DNA from: JBEIFW01 sp046081125
GTDB lineage: Bacteria; Actinomycetota; Acidimicrobiia; Acidimicrobiales; Ilumatobacteraceae
Reading direction: 5' to 3'
NCBI GenBank assembly: GCA_046081125.1
Contig: JBJTVH010000089.1
Location: 9,565 to 73,564 of the forward strand
Length of the DNA: 64,000 nt
Below, piece by piece: positions 50,410 through 60,154 of the stretch. The notes under the pieces were generated by a model. It did no database searches and had not been told where the DNA came from. It was given only the letters and a program-made list of their open reading frames with translations. The position numbers and the translations under genes are program-made. Numbering within the stretch: the stretch's first letter is position 1; every line of letters starts with the position of its first letter.

Positions 50410-52868
50410 CGCTCGACCATCTCCTGGTAGTACTCCGGCGGTTGCGGGCGGCCGAAGAGCCAGCCTTGCGCGTCGTCGCATCCGAGGACTCGGAGCCGTT
50501 CGGCCTGTGCCTCCTGCTCGACCCCCTCGGCGACCACCGAGAGACCGAGCCCGTGAGCGAGTCGGGTGATCGCCGCGACGATATTGCCGGCGCGTCCGCC
50601 GTCGAGCATCCCGGCGACGAAGCTGCGGTCCACCTTCAGCTGCTCGACCGGGAAGTGGCTGAGGTGACCGAGCGAGGAGTAGCCGGTGCCGAAGTCGTCG
50701 ATCGACAAGTGCACACCGAGCTCCCGGAGCCGATGCAGGACCTCGGTGACGTGGGAGGTCTCGTCGGCCAGCGCGGTCTCGGTGATCTCGAGCCACAGGC
50801 CGTCGGGATCGACGCCGGTCTCGGCGATCACCCGCGCGACGTCGTGGATCAGCGTCGGGTGCCCGAGCTGCCGAGGCGACAGATTGACCGCGATCTCGAC
50901 CTGATGGCCCGCGGCCTGCTGGCTTGCCAACCATGTGCACGACTTGTGCAGCACCGCCAGACCGAGCGGCACGATGAGGCCGCTGTCCTCTGCGATCGGG
51001 ATGAACTCGCCCGGGGTGATGGGGCCGGACTCCTCACGGTTCCATCGTGCGAGCGCTTCGAAGCAGAGTCGTCCCGGGCGTGACAGGGGCACGATCGGTT
51101 GGAGGTGCACCTCGATCTGGTCGCGGTCGATGGCGCGGCGCAGCGCCTCGCGAACCTCGAGCAGGCGTTGGGCGTCCTCTCGCTGCCCGGCGTCGAAGAG
51201 GACGACCGACCCTCGACGCTGCTGCTTGGCCGTGTACATGGCCACGTCCGCGTCTCGCAGCAGCGAGGCCGCGTCCGTCTCGTCGCCCGGCTTCACCGCG
51301 GCCACACCCACCGATGCGCCCACCACGAGATCGACGGTCCCGTGGCTGGTGTCGATGAGCAGGGGCTCTTTCAGCGACAGCACGATCCGCTCGGCGAGAT
51401 CCACGGCGTGCGAGCGGTCCTTGAGGTGCTCGCAGATCACGACGAACTCGTCGCCGGCGAGCCGGGCGATCACGTCGATGGCGCGCAGCGAGGTGCGGAG
51501 GCGCTCCACGACGGCCCGCAGGACCCGGTCGCCCACCTCGTGGCCGAGCGAGTCGTTGATCACCTTGAACCGGTCGAGGTCGATGAACAGCACGGCGGCG
51601 AGGTCCCCGTCGTTGCGCCGGGTCCGCCCGATCGCCTCGCCGATCCGCCACGTCGCAAGCCGGCGGTTCGGCAGACCGGTGAGGGCGTCGTGGGTGGCCT
51701 GGTGCGACAGCAACGCCTGGGTATCGCGCACCTGGGCCAGGGTTTCGCCGACCTGCCGTTCGATGGCCGCGAGCTCGTCGGAGCCCTCCAGGTGCAGCAC
51801 CGAGCCGCTCAGGTCGCCGCGCCCGGCCGCCTTGAGCGCGTCGAGGATCCGCTGCACCGGGTGGAGCACCGAGGTGGCGAGCGAAGCGAACAGGTACGCC
51901 GCAAGAACGATGCACAGCACGGCCACCCAGATGGCGGCCGACCGCTCGGTCGGCAAGCCGTCGATCCGTTCCACGAGGAGTCGGTCGAGCAGCGGGGCGA
52001 GGGTCCGCCACTGCGCCTCCACCGCCCTCACGTGGGCCGCTCGTGCGTCGGACGGCTCGATCGGTGGTTCGGCCACCGGCTCGACGGCCAGATCGGCGCT
52101 CTGGGCGGCAACCTCGGCGACGACGGCACGACGCGAGTCGTGATCGGCCCGAAGCGCCGCTTCGGCCCGTCCGAGCGATTCACTCAGGCGATGGCGCTCG
52201 GCCGCGACGACGCCGTACACCCCGGACGTGTCGTCGCGGGCCCGGTCGAGAGCGTCGGCGCCGAAGATCGCGATCGAGGGGAGCCGGAACTGCAGCGCGT
52301 CCATCAGGTAGTAGGTCTTCACCTCGGGGTCGAGGGTCAGGTTCGACCGGTCGCCGACGGTGACGATCAGATGGCTCAGCTCACGGGCGAGTGTCGAACG
52401 CTCGGCCTCCTGGGCCCGTAGGCGGCGCTCGAGGCCCGACCAGTCGTGCTGCAGGTCGAGCGCTCGCAGGTCGACGGGATCGACGCCCCGCAGCGCTGCG
52501 TCGAGATCGCGGCCGGGATCGAGCACGGCGAACAGCACGCCGACGAGGTCCTCCTGGGCGCGCAGACCGACGCGCTCACGATCGGAGAACCGAATCTGGT
52601 CGAGCTTGTCGGAGGCGTAGGCCTGCGCGAGCCAGACCAGCGGTGAGGCCAGTACGGCCGCCACGATCAGGAACTTCGTCGCCGAGGAGAACCGACGCAG
52701 GAGGCGCTCGCCCGGGCGCACCACGGCAGCCGCCACCCGACGCACCACCTCGGGTTGCCGCGGAGAAGGGACGCTCGGTCGGCGCAGCATCGACGGCTGT
52801 ATCGGACGACGTGAACCATGGATAAAGGCCACGACGTCGGCTTCTGCTTCGCGTTCCGCCCGGTTCAC
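50379..52868 (-). CDS. Membrane GGDEF-EAL protein with HAMP domain
   Basis: 829 residues. TM1 is near 62-85 (FLIVAAVLASPLVWLAQAY), followed by a periplasmic sensor of about 230 residues and TM2 near 310-335 (AAIWVAVLCIVLAAYLFASL). A HAMP region leads to GGDEF (IDLDRFKVINDSLGHEVGDR, RLAGDEFVVI with AGDEF and I-site RAID) and then EAL (CFEALARWN, NLSPRQLG, EITETAL, SIDDFGTGYSS, VAEGVEQ). Both catalytic domains look active. The final residues (PSGTRTHT) are encoded by the antisense of the tRNA-Leu gene. Start uncertain: GTG 52868 or ATG 52790. Confidence 0.9.
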   Translation of the reverse strand: MNRAEREAEADVVAFIHGSRRPIQPSMLRRPSVPSPRQPEVVRRVAAAVVRPGERLLRRFSSATKFLIVAAVLASPLVWLAQAYASDKLDQIRFSDRERVGLRAQEDLVGVLFAVLDPGRDLDAALRGVDPVDLRALDLQHDWSGLERRLRAQEAERSTLARELSHLIVTVGDRSNLTLDPEVKTYYLMDALQFRLPSIAIFGADALDRARDDTSGVYGVVAAERHRLSESLGRAEAALRADHDSRRAVVAEVAAQSADLAVEPVAEPPIEPSDARAAHVRAVEAQWRTLAPLLDRLLVERIDGLPTERSAAIWVAVLCIVLAAYLFASLATSVLHPVQRILDALKAAGRGDLSGSVLHLEGSDELAAIERQVGETLAQVRDTQALLSHQATHDALTGLPNRRLATWRIGEAIGRTRRNDGDLAAVLFIDLDRFKVINDSLGHEVGDRVLRAVVERLRTSLRAIDVIARLAGDEFVVICEHLKDRSHAVDLAERIVLSLKEPLLIDTSHGTVDLVVGASVGVAAVKPGDETDAASLLRDADVAMYTAKQQRRGSVVLFDAGQREDAQRLLEVREALRRAIDRDQIEVHLQPIVPLSRPGRLCFEALARWNREESGPITPGEFIPIAEDSGLIVPLGLAVLHKSCTWLASQQAAGHQVEIAVNLSPRQLGHPTLIHDVARVIAETGVDPDGLWLEITETALADETSHVTEVLHRLRELGVHLSIDDFGTGYSSLGHLSHFPVEQLKVDRSFVAGMLDGGRAGNIVAAITRLAHGLGLSVVAEGVEQEAQAERLRVLGCDDAQGWLFGRPQPPEYYQEMVERAPSGTRTHT

Positions 52869-52898
52869 GCCCGGACTGCGCCCCCGTGCAGCCCGATC

Positions 52899-54779
52899 TC
52901 AGCCGGCTGCGTCCGGGAGGGCCGGCGCGTCCCGGCGCCCCGACCCGCGCAGGGCGGCCAGCGCCCGGCGGGCCACCGGATGGTCGGGGAGGTCCTCGAG
53001 GGCCACCGGGAGGTGCAGGCTCCAGTTCGGGTACTGCGTCGTCGTGCCCGGGAGGTTCACCCGGTCGGGTGTCGCGACGAGGTCCTCGACGCCGGTCGTG
53101 ACGAGCAGGGCCGGCCCCGCTCCGAGCTCGCCGTGGGCGGCGACCACGGCGTCGACGACCGCCGCCGTCGGGGCCAGACCCGTGCGGGCGGCGAACCGGT
53201 CGCGCAGCGCTCGGGTGTGCACCGCAGTGGCATGGTCGCCGGCCGCAGTGCGGTCGGCGGCTTCGCGCCCGGTCCAGATCCCGGCGACCGTCGGCAGGTC
53301 GTGGGTGGTGATCGTGCCCAACACGCCGGGTCGAGCGCCGTCCGGGCCGGCGTCGTCGAACCAGGCGACGTGCGTCCCGAGGATCCGGCGCTCGGCGAGT
53401 TCGGCCCGGACCCGAGGTTCCACCGTGCCGAGGTCCTCGCCGATGACGAACGCACCGGCCCGGTCCGCTTCCAGGGCAAGCAGGTCGAGCAGGTCGTCGG
53501 CGGGGAACGCCACGAACGCCCCGGCGGTCGCCGGTGCCTCCGGGGGGATCCAGTACTGGCGGAACAGGCCCATCACATGGTCGATCCGTAGCCCGGCACC
53601 GTGGGCGAAGGAGCGCCGGAGCAGCTCCCGCCACGAGGAGTAGCACTCGGCCCGCAGCTTCCACGGCGTGAACGGCGGCAGCCCCCAGTCCTGGCCGTCG
53701 GCGGCGAACTGATCGGGCGGCGCGCCGATCCGCACGCCGGGCGCCAGCAGGTCCTGGAAGCGCCAGGCGTCGGCTCCGCCCGCGGCGAACCCGACGGCGA
53801 GGTCGTGGACGAGTCCGGCGCCCGCGACGGCAGCGCGGCCGAGTTGGCCGTCGAGGAGCCACTGGCACCAGGCGTGGAACCGGACCCGTTCGGCCAGGGC
53901 GGCGGCGATCGCCTCGACCGCAGCGCCCCGTGGCTGGCGCAGCTCGGCAGGCCAGGTCCGGTAGTCGGGGCCGTGGCGCTCGGCGAGGGCACAGAACCGG
54001 GCGAAGCTCTCGAGCCCGTTGTCCTGCTCGGCCCGCCACCGGTCGAAGTCCTCGCCCGGCGGGGCGGCGTCGAAGATCGCGCCGAGCGCGTCGAGCTTCA
54101 GGCGGGCGACGGCGTCACGTTCGAGGCGGGCCGTCGCGTTCAGTGCCCGACCCTCCCGGTCGAGCGCCGTGATGCGGTCCCCGAGCCGCTCGGCGCCGGG
54201 CACCATGGGGATGCGCAGGTACAGCACGCTGCGCCACAGCCGGCTGGAGGGGTAGTACGGGCTCGGCTCCTGCGGCAGCACCGGGGTGCTGGCGTGGAGC
54301 GGATTGAGCACGCAGACCGACGCCCCTTCGGCCCCTACCCACGCCGCCAAGCGGCGGAGGTCCTCGAGGTCGCCGTGCCCCCAGCTGGTCGTGGACCGCA
54401 GGGCGTAGAGCTGGGTGGTGACACCCCAGCCCGCACGCGCCTGCGGCGCCCGGCCGGGCGTGACGACGAGTTCGGTGACCGGGCCACCGTCCGTGGGCGC
54501 GAGGCGGTGGTAGCCGAGCGGCAGGTCCGGGGGCAGTTGGGCGACGACTCCGAGTTCGGTGCCGTCCTCGAGGGTGAGCGCACAGAGTCCGAGCAGGCGG
54601 TGCGCCTCCCCCGGACGGACGAACCACAGGGGTGGGGGAGCAGGGGGTCCGTCGCCGTGCGCGCCCATCGCTGCGTGGAGTGCGGCTGCGGTCGCCTCGG
54701 CGGTCCGATGCCAGCGACCGGCGAGGTCGGCGTACCCCTCGGTGACCGACCAGGCGTCCACCCCGCCATCCTGACCCAT
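52899..54779 (-). CDS. malQ: 4-alpha-glucanotransferase
   Basis: 626-residue GH77 amylomaltase. The catalytic Asp is in LRIDHVMGLFRQYWIP, the acid/base Glu in IGEDLGTVEP and the transition-state Asp in TTHDLPTVAG. LNPLHASTPVLPQEPSPYYP and SSRLWRSVLYL are typical. It has an actinobacterial-type N-terminal domain. Start ATG 54779 (GTG 54761 possible); only 12 bases separate it from the chosen start of the divergent gene. Confidence 0.93.
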   Translation of the reverse strand: MGQDGGVDAWSVTEGYADLAGRWHRTAEATAAALHAAMGAHGDGPPAPPPLWFVRPGEAHRLLGLCALTLEDGTELGVVAQLPPDLPLGYHRLAPTDGGPVTELVVTPGRAPQARAGWGVTTQLYALRSTTSWGHGDLEDLRRLAAWVGAEGASVCVLNPLHASTPVLPQEPSPYYPSSRLWRSVLYLRIPMVPGAERLGDRITALDREGRALNATARLERDAVARLKLDALGAIFDAAPPGEDFDRWRAEQDNGLESFARFCALAERHGPDYRTWPAELRQPRGAAVEAIAAALAERVRFHAWCQWLLDGQLGRAAVAGAGLVHDLAVGFAAGGADAWRFQDLLAPGVRIGAPPDQFAADGQDWGLPPFTPWKLRAECYSSWRELLRRSFAHGAGLRIDHVMGLFRQYWIPPEAPATAGAFVAFPADDLLDLLALEADRAGAFVIGEDLGTVEPRVRAELAERRILGTHVAWFDDAGPDGARPGVLGTITTHDLPTVAGIWTGREAADRTAAGDHATAVHTRALRDRFAARTGLAPTAAVVDAVVAAHGELGAGPALLVTTGVEDLVATPDRVNLPGTTTQYPNWSLHLPVALEDLPDHPVARRALAALRGSGRRDAPALPDAAG

Positions 54780-54784
54780 ACGAT
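54779..54784 (+). promoter_or_regulatory. Candidate -10 element (TACGAT)
   Basis: TACGAT followed by 7 bases and GTG 54792. If used, the earlier ATG 54783 would lie inside the promoter, supporting the GTG as start. Confidence 0.4.
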
Positions 54785-54791
54785 GACCCCC

Positions 54792-55100
54792 GTGTTCGCC
54801 CGCTCCCCGCAGCGCCGGTTGCGCCGGGTGGCCGAGCGGCTGGTGCGGGTGCGCGCCGAGCTTGGCGAGGTCGAGGCCCAGTACCGCCAACTGGCCGACG
54901 ACGCCGACGACGCCGGGCGCGATGCACTCGTCGCCGGTGACCGCTGGTCGGCGCATCTCGCCGCCGAGGACCGTCGGCACGCCGATGCCCTCGACCGGCG
55001 GCGCCGGGACCTCCTCGGTGAGCTCGCCCGACTCGAGGCCGACCAGGACGAGTTGCTCGACCGGTTGAACCAGCTCGACCGGCCCGGACCGGGTCGGTGA
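54792..55100 (+). CDS. Small coiled-coil protein of unknown function
   Basis: 102 residues from GTG 54792; ATG 54783 is the in-frame alternative. Almost wholly helical with Leu/Val heptads and many Arg, Asp and Glu residues (LRRVAERLVRVRAELGEVEA; LARLEADQDELLDRLNQLD). No family recognised. It lies between malQ and the ANTAR regulator gene, whose start is 67 bases on. Confidence 0.65.
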   Translation: MFARSPQRRLRRVAERLVRVRAELGEVEAQYRQLADDADDAGRDALVAGDRWSAHLAAEDRRHADALDRRRRDLLGELARLEADQDELLDRLNQLDRPGPGR

Positions 55101-55167
55101 TTGAATGCCTCCCGGTGAGGGCCGCGCGGTCCGTCCCGGTCCCCCCCGAACCCGCAAGGAGCGCATC

Positions 55168-55743
55168 GTGCCGATCCGCGTCGTGATCGCCGAGGACGAA
55201 GGGATCATCCGCCTCGACCTTCGAGAGATGCTCGAGGAGGAGGGCTACGAGGTCGTCGGCGAGACCGGACGGGGTGACCAGGCGGTGGCGCTGTGCCGGG
55301 AGCTGCAGCCCGACGTCGCCGTGCTCGACATCAAGATGCCCGGACTCACCGGGATCGAGGCCGCCCGCGAGCTGTCCGCGGACAAGGTGTGCGCCGTCGT
55401 GATCCTCACTGCGTTCAGCCAGCGCGACGTGATCGCCCAGGCCACCGAGGCGGGCGCCCTCGCCTATCTCGTGAAGCCGTTCCAGAAGAACGACGTCGTG
55501 CCGGCGATCGAACTGGCGCTTGCGCGCCACCGTGAAGTCGTCGAGCTCGCCCGAGAGGTGCAGAGCCTCGAGGAGGAGCTCGAGACCCGCAAGGTCGTCG
55601 ACCGGGCCAAGGGTGTCCTGATGGACCGCCACGGGATGAGCGAGGCCGACGCGTTCGCCTGGATCCAACGGCGGGCGATGACCGAACGGGCCCGCAAGCG
55701 GACCGTGGCCGAGCGGATCGTCGCGGGCGAGTTGCAGCCGTGA
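55168..55743 (+). CDS. pdtaR: Response regulator with ANTAR RNA-binding domain (PdtaR-like)
   Basis: 191 residues from GTG 55168 with AAGGAG at 55156-55161. The receiver domain has phospho-acceptor Asp54 in VAVLDIKMPGLTGIEAA and K in LVKPFQKND. The C-terminal ANTAR domain (RKVVDRAKGVLMDRHGMSEADAF, then AWIQRRAMTERARKRTVAE) binds paired hairpins in mRNA leaders to cause antitermination. A PdtaR-polA neighbourhood is also known from mycobacteria. The cognate PdtaS kinase is not in the window. Confidence 0.92.
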   Translation: MPIRVVIAEDEGIIRLDLREMLEEEGYEVVGETGRGDQAVALCRELQPDVAVLDIKMPGLTGIEAARELSADKVCAVVILTAFSQRDVIAQATEAGALAYLVKPFQKNDVVPAIELALARHREVVELAREVQSLEEELETRKVVDRAKGVLMDRHGMSEADAFAWIQRRAMTERARKRTVAERIVAGELQP

Positions 55744-58400
55744 GCCGCCGGGTGTTGCTGCTCGACGGCAACTCGCTCACGTACCGGGCGTTCTTCGCCC
55801 TGCCGGCCGACATGGCGACGGCGTCGGGGCAGGTCACCAACGCGGTCTTCGGGTTCACCTCGATGCTCATCAACCTGTTGCGGGACCACCCGAGCGATGC
55901 GGTCGCCGTCGCCTGGGACCGCCCGGAGCCGACGTTCCGCCACGAGGCCGACCCGGCCTACAAGGCCCAGCGGGAGCAGGCCCCCGACATCCTGCGCCAG
56001 CAGCTCGGGCTGGTCCGCCAGGTGCTCGACGCACTGGGGATCGCGCAGCTCGAACTAAGCGGATTCGAGGCCGACGACGTGATCGCCACGCTCGCCGACC
56101 GGGCCGTCTCGCGCGGCGACGACGTGCTGATCGTGACCGGCGACCGGGACAGCTACCAGCTCGTGGCCGATCCGCACGTGCGGGTCCTCTACAACCGCCG
56201 GGGAGTCAGCGACTACGCGCTCTACGACGAGGCGGGGATCGTCGAGCGCACCGGGGTCCACCCGTCGCAGTACGTGTGGTACGCCGCGCTGCGCGGCGAC
56301 CCGTCGGACAACCTTCCCGGGGTGCCCGGGGTGGGGGAGAAGACAGCAGCGAAGCTCGTCAGCACCTACGGGGACCTCGACGGGATCTATGCCCATCTGG
56401 AGGCCCAGACCCCGAAGCTGCGGGCGGCCCTCGGCGAGCACGAGGAGCGGGCCCGGCGCAACGCCGAGATGATGGTGCTGCGGCGCAACGCCCCCTTGCC
56501 CGAGGGGGCCGATGCGGCGGCGTGGGGTCCGCAGGATCCGGCCGAGCTGAAGCAGCTGTTCGATTTCCTGGAGTTCCGCAGCCTGTACGACCGGCTGCGC
56601 GAGGTGATCGCCACCCCGCTCGTCTCGGAACCGGCAGGCCAGGTCCTCGAGGCGGAGCTGGTCGTGCTCGACGATCCTTCGGCGGTGTCCGCAGCGATCG
56701 AAGGGCTTGCCGTGCTCGACGTCGCCGGCGCCTGGGTGGGCGCCGCAGGCCGCAGCCTGCTGCGCGCCATCGCCGTCGTGGTCGACCCGGCCGGCGCCGA
56801 GGTGCTCGTCGTGCCGGTCGCGGCCCTGGCCGACGGAGCGGTCCGCAGCTCCCTGACCGGCCGGATGCTGCGTTCGCACGATGCGAAGCCGTTGCTGCGG
56901 TCGCTGCTCGATGACGGGATCGACGCCGGGGGTGCCCTCGCGCTCGACACGGCGATCGCCGCGTACCTGCTCGACCCGGCCGAGGCGTCGTACGGGATCG
57001 CCGAGGTGCTGTCGCGCTACACCGGCGATCGTCTCCCGGACGACGGCCCGCCCGCCGGGCAGCTCGACTTCGGTGCGGGCGGCGGCGACGATCACGAGCT
57101 GCGGCGGGCCGCCCGGGCGGCGCTCGCCGTGGGCCGGCTCGCTCCGGCGTTGCTCGTTGCGCTCGAGGCCCGTGGGCAGCGATCGCTCTACGAGGAGGTC
57201 GAGAACCCGCTCGTGCCGGTGCTCGCCCGCATGGAGCACGTCGGGGTCGGCGTGGACGTCGGCGAACTGCGACGGCTGCGCGACGAACTCACCGCCGAGT
57301 GCCGGCGCCTCCAGCAGGAGGTGTGGGCCGTCGCGGGGCGCGAGTTCAACGTGAACTCGACACCGCAGCTGCGCCAGATCCTGTTCGAGGAGAAGGGGTT
57401 GGCGCCGTCGAAGAAGACCAAGACCGGGTTCTCCACCGATGCGCAGTCGCTGGAGAAGCTGCGCGATCAGTGGCCGGCGTTCATCGATCCTCTGCTGTCC
57501 TACCGCGAGGTCGAAAAGCTCCGCTCCACCTACGGCGAAGGCCTTCTGGCGGAGGTCGCCCCCGACGGGAGGATCCACGCGACGTTCAACCAGACCGTCG
57601 CCCGTACCGGTCGGTTGTCCTCGGATCAGCCCAACCTGCACAACATCCCGGTTCGGTCCGACGAGGGCCGCCGGTTCCGGCGTGCGTTCGTGCCCGCCCC
57701 AGGGTTCGAATTGCTCGTGGCCGACTACAACCAGATCGAGCTCCGTTGCATCGCCCATCTCGCCCACGATCCGGGGCTGATCGAGGCCTTCGCCGCCGAC
57801 CGTGACATCCACACTGCGACGGCGTCGCGCGTGTTCGCCGTCGCACCCGCCGAGGTGACCCACGAACAGCGAGCCAAGGCGAAGATGGTCTCCTACGGCC
57901 TCGCCTACGGCATGGAGGCCTACGGTCTGGGCCAGCGCCTCAACATCCCGACGTCCGAGGCGGCCGGGATCCTGGAGGCGTACTTCGCAGCCTTCCCGGC
58001 GGTGCGGTCCTACATGGAACAAACGGTCGAGGAGACCCGCCAGCGGGGGTACACCGAGACCCTCTTCGGTCGGCGCCGGCCGATCCCGGAGCTGTCGAGC
58101 CCCAACCTGCGCATCCGCCAGGCCGGGGAGCGTCAGGCGATGAACGCCGGCATCCAGGGCCTGGCGGCCGACATCTTCAAAGTGGCGCTGGTTCGCCTCG
58201 ATGCCGCCCTGCGGGCGTCAGGGTTGCGGAGCCGGATCGTGCTGCAGGTCCACGACGAGGTCGTCGTCGAGGTGGCCGACGGTGAGCACGACGAGGCCGA
58301 GCGGCTCACCGTGGCCACCATGCAGGGGGCGGCCACGTTGTCCGTCCCGCTCGCGGTGAATCTGGCGTTCGGTCCCACCTGGGCCGACGCCAAGGCATGA
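55740..58400 (+). CDS. polA: DNA polymerase I
   Basis: 886 residues, GTG 55740 overlapping the regulator stop. The N-terminal 5'-3' exonuclease has SLTYRAFFALP, LSGFEADDVIATLA and VPGVGEKTAAKL. The middle 3'-5' exonuclease-like domain lacks the catalytic DxE (VLDVAGAW in that place), so no proofreading. Polymerase motif A is VADYNQIELRCIAHLAHD, motif B is RAKAKMVSYGLAYGMEAYG with Tyr at the ddNTP-selectivity site, and motif C is VLQVHDEVVVEV. Confidence 0.97.
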   Translation: MSRRVLLLDGNSLTYRAFFALPADMATASGQVTNAVFGFTSMLINLLRDHPSDAVAVAWDRPEPTFRHEADPAYKAQREQAPDILRQQLGLVRQVLDALGIAQLELSGFEADDVIATLADRAVSRGDDVLIVTGDRDSYQLVADPHVRVLYNRRGVSDYALYDEAGIVERTGVHPSQYVWYAALRGDPSDNLPGVPGVGEKTAAKLVSTYGDLDGIYAHLEAQTPKLRAALGEHEERARRNAEMMVLRRNAPLPEGADAAAWGPQDPAELKQLFDFLEFRSLYDRLREVIATPLVSEPAGQVLEAELVVLDDPSAVSAAIEGLAVLDVAGAWVGAAGRSLLRAIAVVVDPAGAEVLVVPVAALADGAVRSSLTGRMLRSHDAKPLLRSLLDDGIDAGGALALDTAIAAYLLDPAEASYGIAEVLSRYTGDRLPDDGPPAGQLDFGAGGGDDHELRRAARAALAVGRLAPALLVALEARGQRSLYEEVENPLVPVLARMEHVGVGVDVGELRRLRDELTAECRRLQQEVWAVAGREFNVNSTPQLRQILFEEKGLAPSKKTKTGFSTDAQSLEKLRDQWPAFIDPLLSYREVEKLRSTYGEGLLAEVAPDGRIHATFNQTVARTGRLSSDQPNLHNIPVRSDEGRRFRRAFVPAPGFELLVADYNQIELRCIAHLAHDPGLIEAFAADRDIHTATASRVFAVAPAEVTHEQRAKAKMVSYGLAYGMEAYGLGQRLNIPTSEAAGILEAYFAAFPAVRSYMEQTVEETRQRGYTETLFGRRRPIPELSSPNLRIRQAGERQAMNAGIQGLAADIFKVALVRLDAALRASGLRSRIVLQVHDEVVVEVADGEHDEAERLTVATMQGAATLSVPLAVNLAFGPTWADAKA

Positions 58401-59290
58401 ACGCCCCGGCCGCGCCTCCCGGGTTGACCGGGCAGTCGATGGTGGCGCCGCTCACCGCCGTCCTGGTGAAGCGGCCGGGCCGGGCCGGCGCGTCGGATTG
58501 GGCCGAGGCCGGCTGGCACGACCGCCCCGTTCCCGACCGGGCCGAGGCTGAACACGCCGCCTTTCGGCAGGTCCTGCTCGAAGCCGGCGCAGCCATCGTC
58601 GAGCTGCCCACCGACGCCCGCACCGGAGCCGACTCGATCTATTGCCACGATCCCTGCCTCGCGACCGACGACGGCCTGTTGCTGCTGCCGATGGGCAAAG
58701 CGTCGCGACGATCCGAGTCCGTGGCGCTCGCCGATGCGGCCGAGGCGCTCGGTATCCCGATCGCCGGCTGGCTGCCGGGATCGGGCACTGCCGAGGGGGG
58801 CGACCTGGTGTGGCTCGACCGGTCCACGCTGCTGGCCGGCCGGGGGTTGCGCACCGATGCGGCGGGGATCGCGGCCCTGCGGGGCTGGTTCGAACCCCGG
58901 GGGGTGGAGGTGGTCGAGGTGCCCCTGCCGTGGGGCGAGGGCCCCTCCGCCTGCCTGCACCTGATGTCGCTGCTGTCGATGCTCGACGACGACCTCGCGG
59001 TAGTCCACCTCCCGCTGCTCCCGGTGCCGCTCGTCGAGTTGCTCGAAGCCCGCTCGGTACGCCTGGTGCCGATCCCGGTCGAGGAGTACCCGACGCAGGG
59101 CTGCAACGTGCTCGCCGTGGGCCCCCGAAACGTCGTGCTGCTCGACGCCAACCCCCGCACGGCCGACCGGCTTGCGGCCGCAGGGTGCCGGGTCCACACG
59201 ATCGCCGGGGCAGAGATGTCGATGAAGGGAGATGGCGGGCCCACGTGCCTGACCCGGCCGGTCTGGCGCTCGGTCGGACCGCCGGCATGA
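58397..59290 (+). CDS. Amidinotransferase/DDAH-like hydrolase
   Basis: 297 residues in the arginine-modifying superfamily (pentein fold). Visible motifs are SIYCHDPCLAT, GTAEGGDLVWLD (substrate-binding EGGD), CLHLMSLLSMLDDD (catalytic His) and GGPTCLTRPVW (nucleophilic Cys near the C-terminus). Best matched to dimethylarginine dimethylaminohydrolase; the exact substrate is unproven. ATG overlaps the polA stop, and its own stop overlaps the methyltransferase start. Confidence 0.85.
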   Translation: MNAPAAPPGLTGQSMVAPLTAVLVKRPGRAGASDWAEAGWHDRPVPDRAEAEHAAFRQVLLEAGAAIVELPTDARTGADSIYCHDPCLATDDGLLLLPMGKASRRSESVALADAAEALGIPIAGWLPGSGTAEGGDLVWLDRSTLLAGRGLRTDAAGIAALRGWFEPRGVEVVEVPLPWGEGPSACLHLMSLLSMLDDDLAVVHLPLLPVPLVELLEARSVRLVPIPVEEYPTQGCNVLAVGPRNVVLLDANPRTADRLAAAGCRVHTIAGAEMSMKGDGGPTCLTRPVWRSVGPPA

Positions 59291-60000
59291 CCGCCGACCA
59301 TTGGTTCGAACCGGTGGCCGAGCACCTCGGGGCGGCCTACCTGCGGTATTCGTTCACGAAGGGGACCGTGCAGGAGGTCGACGCTCTCGTCGAACACCTG
59401 GACCTGCGTCCCGGGATGCGGGTGCTCGACGTCGGGTGCGGCCCGGGACGCCACGCACACGAGCTGACCCGCCGCGGCCTGGTCGTCCACGGGATCGACA
59501 TCAGCGCCCGATTCGTGGAGCTCGCCCGGGCGGGCGCCCCCGCAGGGGCCACCTTCGAGCGGGCCGACGCCCGCCGCTGGCGTGGCGACGGATCGTTCGA
59601 CGCAGCGATCAGCCTGTGCCAGGGGGCGTTCGGACTGCTGCGTGCCGACGGGGAGGACGAGACGGTGCTCGCGGCGATGACGGCGGCCGTCCGACCGGGC
59701 CACGGCCGGGTCGCCGTGAGCGCGTTCAGCGCCTACTTCAGTGTCCGCTACCAGACCGAGGCGGATTTCGACGCCGACGCCGGCATCGCCCACGAGCACA
59801 CCGAGGTGCGGTCCGAGACCGGCGCCGTGCTGCCCGTCGAGCTGTGGACCGGGTGCTACACCCCTCGTGAGCTGCGGCTCCTCGCCGAGCGGGTCGGCCT
59901 GCGGGTCGACGCACTCTGGTCGGTCGAGCCCGGGGCGTACCGCCCCGCCCCGCCGACCATCGAGTCGCCGGAGTTCCTTCTCCTCGCAACCCGGATCTGA
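59287..60000 (+). CDS. SAM-dependent methyltransferase
   Basis: 237-residue class I methyltransferase. Motif I VLDVGCGPGRHAHELTRRG, motif II GIDISARFVELAR and the acidic motif FERADARRWRGDGSFDAAI are present. It is translationally coupled to the DDAH-like gene, hinting at arginine or methylated-arginine chemistry, but the substrate is not readable. Confidence 0.87.
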   Translation: MTADHWFEPVAEHLGAAYLRYSFTKGTVQEVDALVEHLDLRPGMRVLDVGCGPGRHAHELTRRGLVVHGIDISARFVELARAGAPAGATFERADARRWRGDGSFDAAISLCQGAFGLLRADGEDETVLAAMTAAVRPGHGRVAVSAFSAYFSVRYQTEADFDADAGIAHEHTEVRSETGAVLPVELWTGCYTPRELRLLAERVGLRVDALWSVEPGAYRPAPPTIESPEFLLLATRI

Positions 60001-60084
60001 CCGGTGCGCCGGTCGCTGCGGTGTCGACCGGCGCATTCCGACGGTGGGTGCCCGCACCGCTACTGCGCTGGGACGACCCGGTGC

Positions 60085-60090
60085 TACGCT
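60085..60090 (+). promoter_or_regulatory. Candidate -10 element (TACGCT) of rpsA
   Basis: TACGCT lies 64 bases before the rpsA TTG, within the 154-base gap after the methyltransferase gene. The gap holds no other gene. Confidence 0.4.
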
Positions 60091-60154
60091 TGCGTGTCCC
60101 CGGTGCGCCCGGGGCCGTTCCTGTCCCTTCCCAGAACGCCCGAAAGCAGTTCCC

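Noticed and set aside
50336..50420. Integration (attachment) site of a mobile element at the tRNA gene
   Set aside because: No integrase, no direct repeat of the tRNA 3' end and only core genes nearby.
56055..58022. 655-codon antisense frame over polA
   Set aside because: Same GC-driven shadow; polA is certain and the antisense product resembles nothing.
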